From assembly GCA_963746185.1 (NCBI GenBank), contig CAVVAE010000003.1, positions 1 through 64,000 on the forward strand: 64,000 nt of DNA. The letters run 5' to 3'. A model generated the notes under the pieces. The model saw nothing but the letters and a program-made list of their open reading frames with translations. It was not told the origin of the DNA and searched no databases. The position numbers and the translations under genes were made by a program. Positions 59,764-64,000 of the stretch are shown piece by piece. Source of the DNA: CAVVAE01 sp963746185. Its GTDB lineage: Bacteria; Actinomycetota; Actinomycetes; Propionibacteriales; Nocardioidaceae. Positions within the stretch are counted from its first letter, which is position 1. Each line of letters begins with the position of its first letter.

Positions 59764-60702
59764 TCAGGGCGCAGGTTCGAGCTCCGGGAAGGTCCAGGTG
59801 CCGTCGAGGATCTCGGGGCGTGGCCGGTACATGCGGATGGCGTAGTTCCATCCCTCTTGCAGTGGTAGCGGGTTCGGGTCGCTGTCGCCGCCGCCGAGGG
59901 TGACAGTGATGGAGCCGTCGGGATTCCTGGTTCCGGAGACGCTGTTGACGCTGTAGGCATCCAGGTCGTTCTTGTGGAGGAAGCCATCCGCGCCGTAGAC
60001 GGTGATGGACCAGAACGCGTCGACGGGGACGTCCTTGACCGTGATGGTGTACCGGCCGATCGGGAGGTGCGGCTCGACGCTGGCGTAGAACGCCTCACGC
60101 TCGGGCAGGCCGCCCCATCCGCTAGCGGTGCCGACCTGGTGCCGGTGCGGGTCAACCTCCTCCTTGGTCCCGAACATGCCGTGGGTATCCAAGCCCTGTG
60201 CCGATTCAGCCAGCAGACCCTGGCGGATCGCGGTGAAGGACTCCTCGTCGTAGTCCGGCAGATCCAGCGGCTCGCTGGACACGGCGGTCAGTGAGAAGCC
60301 GTCTTGAATGACATGCACTAGCGCGACGTCATCGGGGTCGGTCGCGTCGACCAGGATCCGGGCGGCCAAGAGAACGTAGGGGGTGTCGAACTCCTCCATG
60401 GTCAGCGTGTAGTCACCTGGCTCGGTGAAGATTCGGTTGATGTAGTGGTCCTGGTTGACCACCATCACCGTCAGATACCGGCCTCCAGCGTCCGGGACCG
60501 TCACCGTCGCGGGCATGGAGATGTTGACCACGGCGACGCTGTACAGAGTGTCTCTGTTCGACCGGATCACGGTCTGGTTGTCGATCGACACAGGTTCCCG
60601 GTTGTGCTGCCACCGGTTCACCCCGCCCGCCTGCGCCTGGATCCCCACCAGCATCCGGTTCGTCTCGGCCCGCACGAAGTTGTCGCTCGTAACAGTGATC
60701 AT
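59764..60702 (-). CDS. DUF1254/DUF1214 domain protein
   Basis: 312 residues from ATG 60702. The N-terminal domain: NRWQHNREPVSIDNQTVIRS, NRDTLYSVAVVNISMPATVT and RYLTVMVVNQDHYINRIFTE (DUF1254). The C-terminal domain: FWSITVYGADGFLHKNDLDA, SGTRNPDGSITVTLGGG and WNYAIRMYRPRPEILDGTW (DUF1214). No signal peptide. Such pairs are found in secreted or cytosolic proteins of unknown function. Confidence 0.88.
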   Translation of the reverse strand: MITVTSDNFVRAETNRMLVGIQAQAGGVNRWQHNREPVSIDNQTVIRSNRDTLYSVAVVNISMPATVTVPDAGGRYLTVMVVNQDHYINRIFTEPGDYTLTMEEFDTPYVLLAARILVDATDPDDVALVHVIQDGFSLTAVSSEPLDLPDYDEESFTAIRQGLLAESAQGLDTHGMFGTKEEVDPHRHQVGTASGWGGLPEREAFYASVEPHLPIGRYTITVKDVPVDAFWSITVYGADGFLHKNDLDAYSVNSVSGTRNPDGSITVTLGGGDSDPNPLPLQEGWNYAIRMYRPRPEILDGTWTFPELEPAP

Positions 60703-60786
60703 GAGTGGCTGCCTCCCGGCGTTCGCAGAAACGTACTCGGCTCGCATCGTATCCAGGCTCGAAGCGCAGCCTCGGCCAAGGAGCCC

Positions 60787-61320
60787 TCAAGCCAGGGGCG
60801 GGTCGATGACTTTCGTGACAAACGTCAGTGAAGAGCTGCCCACGCGACCCGTCACCTCCCAGCAGCCTGAAGTCGGAAACATGACTGCCGTGGATTGAAA
60901 GCCGGCGCGGCCGTAGCCGCCGGGGACCCATGACCGGAGAGCCGCCGCGTCCGCGTCCAGTCGTCGACCGGTAACTCTGAGGTCGCCATTGACGCCTCGT
61001 GTCCACGGGAACTTGACCGCGATAGTGCCGTTCGGCCGGGCTCGCCCGTAGTAGGCCGGGCGGACGATGCCCCGTGGGTACAACTCGACCCAGAGCCGCC
61101 CGTTGCCATGGCTCAACGGACTCGTCTGGCCAGGCGGGTTGTTGCCATTCGACAGGGTGACGGGACAGTCGGTTGACGGTGTAGACGGTGATGGCGCACG
61201 CGGACTCGGTGACCCATCCACACCGGTCGGACGCAGCGACGATCAGCTCGTGGCAGGGTCGGGCGTCGTCTCTCGGACCGGTTCAGCCGTGCATGAGGCG
61301 AGAAGCAAGGCGACGAACAC
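60787..61320 (-). pseudogene. Lipoprotein with in-frame TGA (or shorter cytoplasmic form)
   Basis: The frame from GTG 61320 gives a lipoprotein signal (VFVALLLASC, lipobox L-A-S-C) and then stops at TGA 61243-61245 before continuing in the same frame to 60787. After the stop, a Ser/Pro-rich linker leads to a 110-residue domain (RLWVELYPRGIVRPAYYGRA, GIVRP; RSWVPGGYGRAGFQSTAVMF) with one Cys near SGCWEVTG. A GTG at 61221 could start a shorter protein without the signal. The stop probably inactivates secretion. Confidence 0.5.
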
Positions 61321-61450
61321 ACGACTCCGCGCATGCTTCCAGTACAGCGCGCCAGGGGTCGTGAATCCAGACCCACACCGGTACGTACATCAGCAATCCA
61401 GCTCTCGGGCTCAGAATCCCTTACCCACAAGGGAAAACAGAGAAAACTGA

Positions 61451-61484
61451 CGGCCCGACGGGAGAATGGAATCCCGCCGAGCCG
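61451..61484 (-). terminator. Intrinsic terminator of the large modular gene
   Basis: CGGCCCGACGGGA (61451-61463) pairs with TCCCGCCGAGCCG (61472-61484) with two mismatches. On the minus strand it is followed by AGTTTTCTCTGTTTT, a U-rich tail. It lies 40 bases beyond the stop of the gene ending at 61524. Confidence 0.7.
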
Positions 61485-61523
61485 CCAGCCCCACCACTTA
61501 GGCGGGCCTCACGGAGAGCGCAC

Positions 61524-64000
61524 TCATCTCGGCGACTGGGCGAACCCGACCGCGTTGAGGAAGAGCCGCTCGCCCGACGTCGTCCAGCCCATGTCGGGGC
61601 CGACAGCGCCAGTGACCGCCATCGATGCGAGCAGCACCTCGACATCGTTGTGGGTGACCCATCTGAACGTGGCGCCGTTGCCGACGCTCGATCCTCCGTT
61701 GTTCAAGGTCACGCGCTGAGTCGCAAGCCGCGGACCCTTGTAGGACTCGATCGTGGAGTAGTAGCTGCCCTCAGTCAGGATCGTCGCCGGGTTGGAGATG
61801 CCCGCGAACAGCGCGTGCCGCCGGTCCTGCTCGGTCAGCCGCACCGAGCCATCGCCGTACCCGTCGCTCCCGACCTTGACTCGATCGGTGAACTTCTCCA
61901 GCAGCCGGATGCCACCTTCGCTGCCCCACGTGCCGGTCCAGACCACGCCGGTATGGCTGGCGCGGGTGGCTGCTTCGAGAGAGTTGAACTCCGCCTGAGA
62001 CACGGTGCCGCCGCCGCTCCCGTTGACCACCACGGCGTCGTACGCCGACAGGTCCATCTTGGTCGACCATGGCACCTTGCCGGCAGCGACGTCGTGCTCC
62101 CGAAGGAAGTCGACGACCTGTCCGTCGACGTCACCCACAACACCGACGTCGATCGACGTCAGTTCGACGTTGTGTGTCGTCTCCGGGCCGACGTAGTCGA
62201 TCGTCGACTCGTCGGTCAGGTAGCCCTCAGCTGCCACCGCGATGGTGTACTCGCCGTCGAGCAGACCAGACTGCGAGTAGTGACCACCCGCGTCAGTCAT
62301 GGTGCGGAAGCCCTCGACACCTGAGCCGATCACCGTCGCCCCTTCGACTGGCTGCCCCCCGTCATCGACAACCGTGCCGCTCAGCACGCCGCGCGCCAGT
62401 GGCTCGAGCGCGATGTCGGCCGTCACCTGTTCGGAGTCGGTCACGGTGACCTGCTGACTCGAGGGTTGGTAGCCCGTCGCTTCCACCGTGACCGTGTAGG
62501 TGCCGTCGGGTACGCCGATGGCGTAGCCGCCTGCTTCATCCGTGACGTCAGACGCACCCAGCTCGGTGATTCTCACGTCAGCGCCGACCACGGGATCGCC
62601 GCCCGACGTCACAGTGCCGTTGATCTCACCCCGGGTTGCAGTCGCGGCAAACGACACCGCATTGAGGTAGATCCTTTCGGCTGCGGCAGTCCACTCATCG
62701 CCGGGACGACCGTAGGTGCCGGCCGTGAGGCTTCCGAGCAGCACCTCGACGCTGTCGGTGGAGGTGTAGGCAACGCCCACCCCGCCTCCGAGCTTGCTGC
62801 CATCAGCGTCGTTGTGCAGGTCGGCAATCGTGGTACCGCTGTAACCACCGAAGGTGAGGTATTGCTGGTTGCCACCCTCTGGATCGTTGATGATCGTCAC
62901 CGGCTCGCCCGCGTCGAAGCCGGCGAAGATCGGGTGTCCACTGACGGGGACATAAGAAACCGGACTCGGTACGAAGTCATAGTCGACCGATGCCGGGTCG
63001 CCTCTGAGGTCATGGAGACTTCCGATTGCGTCGCCGCCCCACTGGCCGCCGAACAGCACGGATACGCCGTTGTCGGCCGCCGCGTTGAGCGTCGCGTTGA
63101 ACTCGCCAAGGAAGGCGGAGCTGACCCCACGGTTGAAGACCACCACGTCGTACTCGTCGATCTGCTCCCGCAGCGTTGACAGCTCGGTGGGGGTGTAGTC
63201 GGTCACGGTGTAGCCGTCAGTCGCGAGCAGGCCTCGAACGCTGCCGAGGTAGTCACCGACGAGTGCCACCGGCACCGAGGGATCGAGCTCGAGATCAGCC
63301 GTCGCGGCTTCTCCCGCCACGATCGTGACCGGCACGCGGCCTGTCTGTAGCCCAGTCGCCGATGCGGAAACCCGGTAGTCCCCGGCAGGCACACCCTCGA
63401 TCAGGAACGAGCCGTCGGCGGACGTGGTCGCCGCGAAGGCAGTTCCGTCGACCCGTACCGTCGCGCCCGAGACCGGAGCCGCGGACTCGTCGGTCACGGT
63501 GCCCGAGACGTCGCCCGCAGGCAGTAGCGCAAGCGCGATGTCGCGACTCACCGACTCGCCGACTCCGACGGTCACTGAGACCTCGGACGACGCATGGTTG
63601 GTCGCCTCCCCACGCAAGGTCCAGGTCCCGGCCGGAAGTCCGACGACATAGTCGCCATCTGCCGCGACGTCGTAGCGGCGGCCGGTCTCGACCACCGTCA
63701 CGGTGCCGGCGACTGGCCCGGCCGCGCTGGTCAGCGCACCCTCGACCTGTCCACCTGCGGGCGGCGCATCGAGTGCGTAGCGGACGGCGTTGCGCAACAG
63801 CAGTTCAGCCTGCGGACTCCAGGCGTCGCCGACAACGTCGTCGTAGCCAGCGAAGCCGTACGTCGACATCGACAGCGTGCCGAGGAGCACGTCGACGCCT
63901 GCAGCGCCACGCGGCCGCTCACCGACGAGCCCGCCTCCGTCGAGCACGTCCGACGACACGGTCGCGAGAGTGTCGCCACTGAAGCCGTCGAACCATGAGT
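61524..64000 (-). CDS. Large secreted modular protein, partial (carboxypeptidase-regulatory-like repeats)
   Basis: At least 825 residues; the frame is open to the right edge, so the start lies outside. The visible part contains three related modules, each ending in WxxxxExxxxNAVxFA (near 63790, 62650 and 61530). Between them lie four beta-sandwich domains like CarboxypepD_reg (EVSGTVTDESAAPVSGATVR, EINGTVTSGGDPVVGADVRI and others) and two Rossmann-like segments (VALVGDYLGSVRGLLATDGY; VGVVGDVDGQVVDFLREHDV). No sortase signal. Possibly the tail of a subtilisin-like secreted protease, which is inference. Confidence 0.8.
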   Translation of the reverse strand, partial: SWFDGFSGDTLATVSSDVLDGGGLVGERPRGAAGVDVLLGTLSMSTYGFAGYDDVVGDAWSPQAELLLRNAVRYALDAPPAGGQVEGALTSAAGPVAGTVTVVETGRRYDVAADGDYVVGLPAGTWTLRGEATNHASSEVSVTVGVGESVSRDIALALLPAGDVSGTVTDESAAPVSGATVRVDGTAFAATTSADGSFLIEGVPAGDYRVSASATGLQTGRVPVTIVAGEAATADLELDPSVPVALVGDYLGSVRGLLATDGYTVTDYTPTELSTLREQIDEYDVVVFNRGVSSAFLGEFNATLNAAADNGVSVLFGGQWGGDAIGSLHDLRGDPASVDYDFVPSPVSYVPVSGHPIFAGFDAGEPVTIINDPEGGNQQYLTFGGYSGTTIADLHNDADGSKLGGGVGVAYTSTDSVEVLLGSLTAGTYGRPGDEWTAAAERIYLNAVSFAATATRGEINGTVTSGGDPVVGADVRITELGASDVTDEAGGYAIGVPDGTYTVTVEATGYQPSSQQVTVTDSEQVTADIALEPLARGVLSGTVVDDGGQPVEGATVIGSGVEGFRTMTDAGGHYSQSGLLDGEYTIAVAAEGYLTDESTIDYVGPETTHNVELTSIDVGVVGDVDGQVVDFLREHDVAAGKVPWSTKMDLSAYDAVVVNGSGGGTVSQAEFNSLEAATRASHTGVVWTGTWGSEGGIRLLEKFTDRVKVGSDGYGDGSVRLTEQDRRHALFAGISNPATILTEGSYYSTIESYKGPRLATQRVTLNNGGSSVGNGATFRWVTHNDVEVLLASMAVTGAVGPDMGWTTSGERLFLNAVGFAQSPR

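Noticed and set aside
61243..61245. Selenocysteine codon
   Set aside because: The TGA lies in a linker between signal and domain, not in an active site, and no SECIS-like hairpin follows directly.

Overview
The window looks like two unrelated genomes joined end to end. Positions 1 to about 11,600 come from a Gram-negative alphaproteobacterium, probably of the Hyphomicrobiales. Evidence is a circularly permuted two-piece tmRNA, an alpha-type SspB adaptor, and genes for ADP-heptose and LPS core synthesis (hldD, waaF, gmhA, gmhB). Positions from about 11,640 to 64,000 are a high-GC actinobacterium of Nocardioidaceae/Propionibacteriales type. Evidence is mycothiol synthesis (mshB), actinobacterial dapC/dapD/dapE, DUF3117, FolP2, a SigE/RseA locus and an actinobacterial three-gene succinate dehydrogenase. 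The change falls between about 11,590 and 11,641 and cuts an LPS-type glycosyltransferase on one side; on the other side it stops just after the SigE anti-sigma gene, where relatives carry htrA and tatB. I read it as an assembly chimera, not gene transfer.

The two halves also differ in quality. Nearly every gene before 11.6 kb has one or more single-base frame breaks within otherwise well-conserved protein, and one place (near 7,937) joins half of hldD in frame to half of a dehalogenase-like hydrolase. The actinobacterial half is almost free of such breaks. Its exceptions look biological: a vapC-like PIN-domain remnant, a lipoprotein reading frame with an in-frame TGA, and a ychF gene whose 3' end has been duplicated around a one-gene insertion.

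Alphaproteobacterial layout: CPBP membrane protease; ssrA and sspB (trans-translation tagging and its ClpXP adaptor side by side); an unknown gene; a small secreted repeat protein; an AHSA1/ArsR pair; a GST; a PAS-GGEEF diguanylate cyclase; a hydrolase fragment; and the heptose/LPS cluster hldD, waaF, gmhA, gmhB, cupin, glycosyltransferase.

Actinobacterial layout: rseA/rseB-like fusion, sigE and an O-methyltransferase (same order as M. tuberculosis Rv1222-Rv1220c); pepA and DUF3117; a paaX/enoyl-CoA hydratase pair; cell-wall enzymes; tag, divIVA-like and folP2; ybaK inside inverted repeat arrays; a LOG-family gene; the dapE/dapD/dapC group with a peptidoglycan hydrolase; ferredoxin; vanW, a membrane protein and mshB. 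These match the M. tuberculosis order Rv1170-Rv1178, Rv1201c-Rv1211 and Rv1220c-Rv1222 with intervening genes missing. The rest is more variable: a MarR-controlled locus, a NUDIX-kinase fusion, an ECF sigma/anti-sigma pair, sdhCAB, an FAD dehydrogenase, a TetR-controlled drug exporter with three evenly spaced operators, ychF, and a run of secreted proteins ending in a large modular protein that leaves the window at 64,000.
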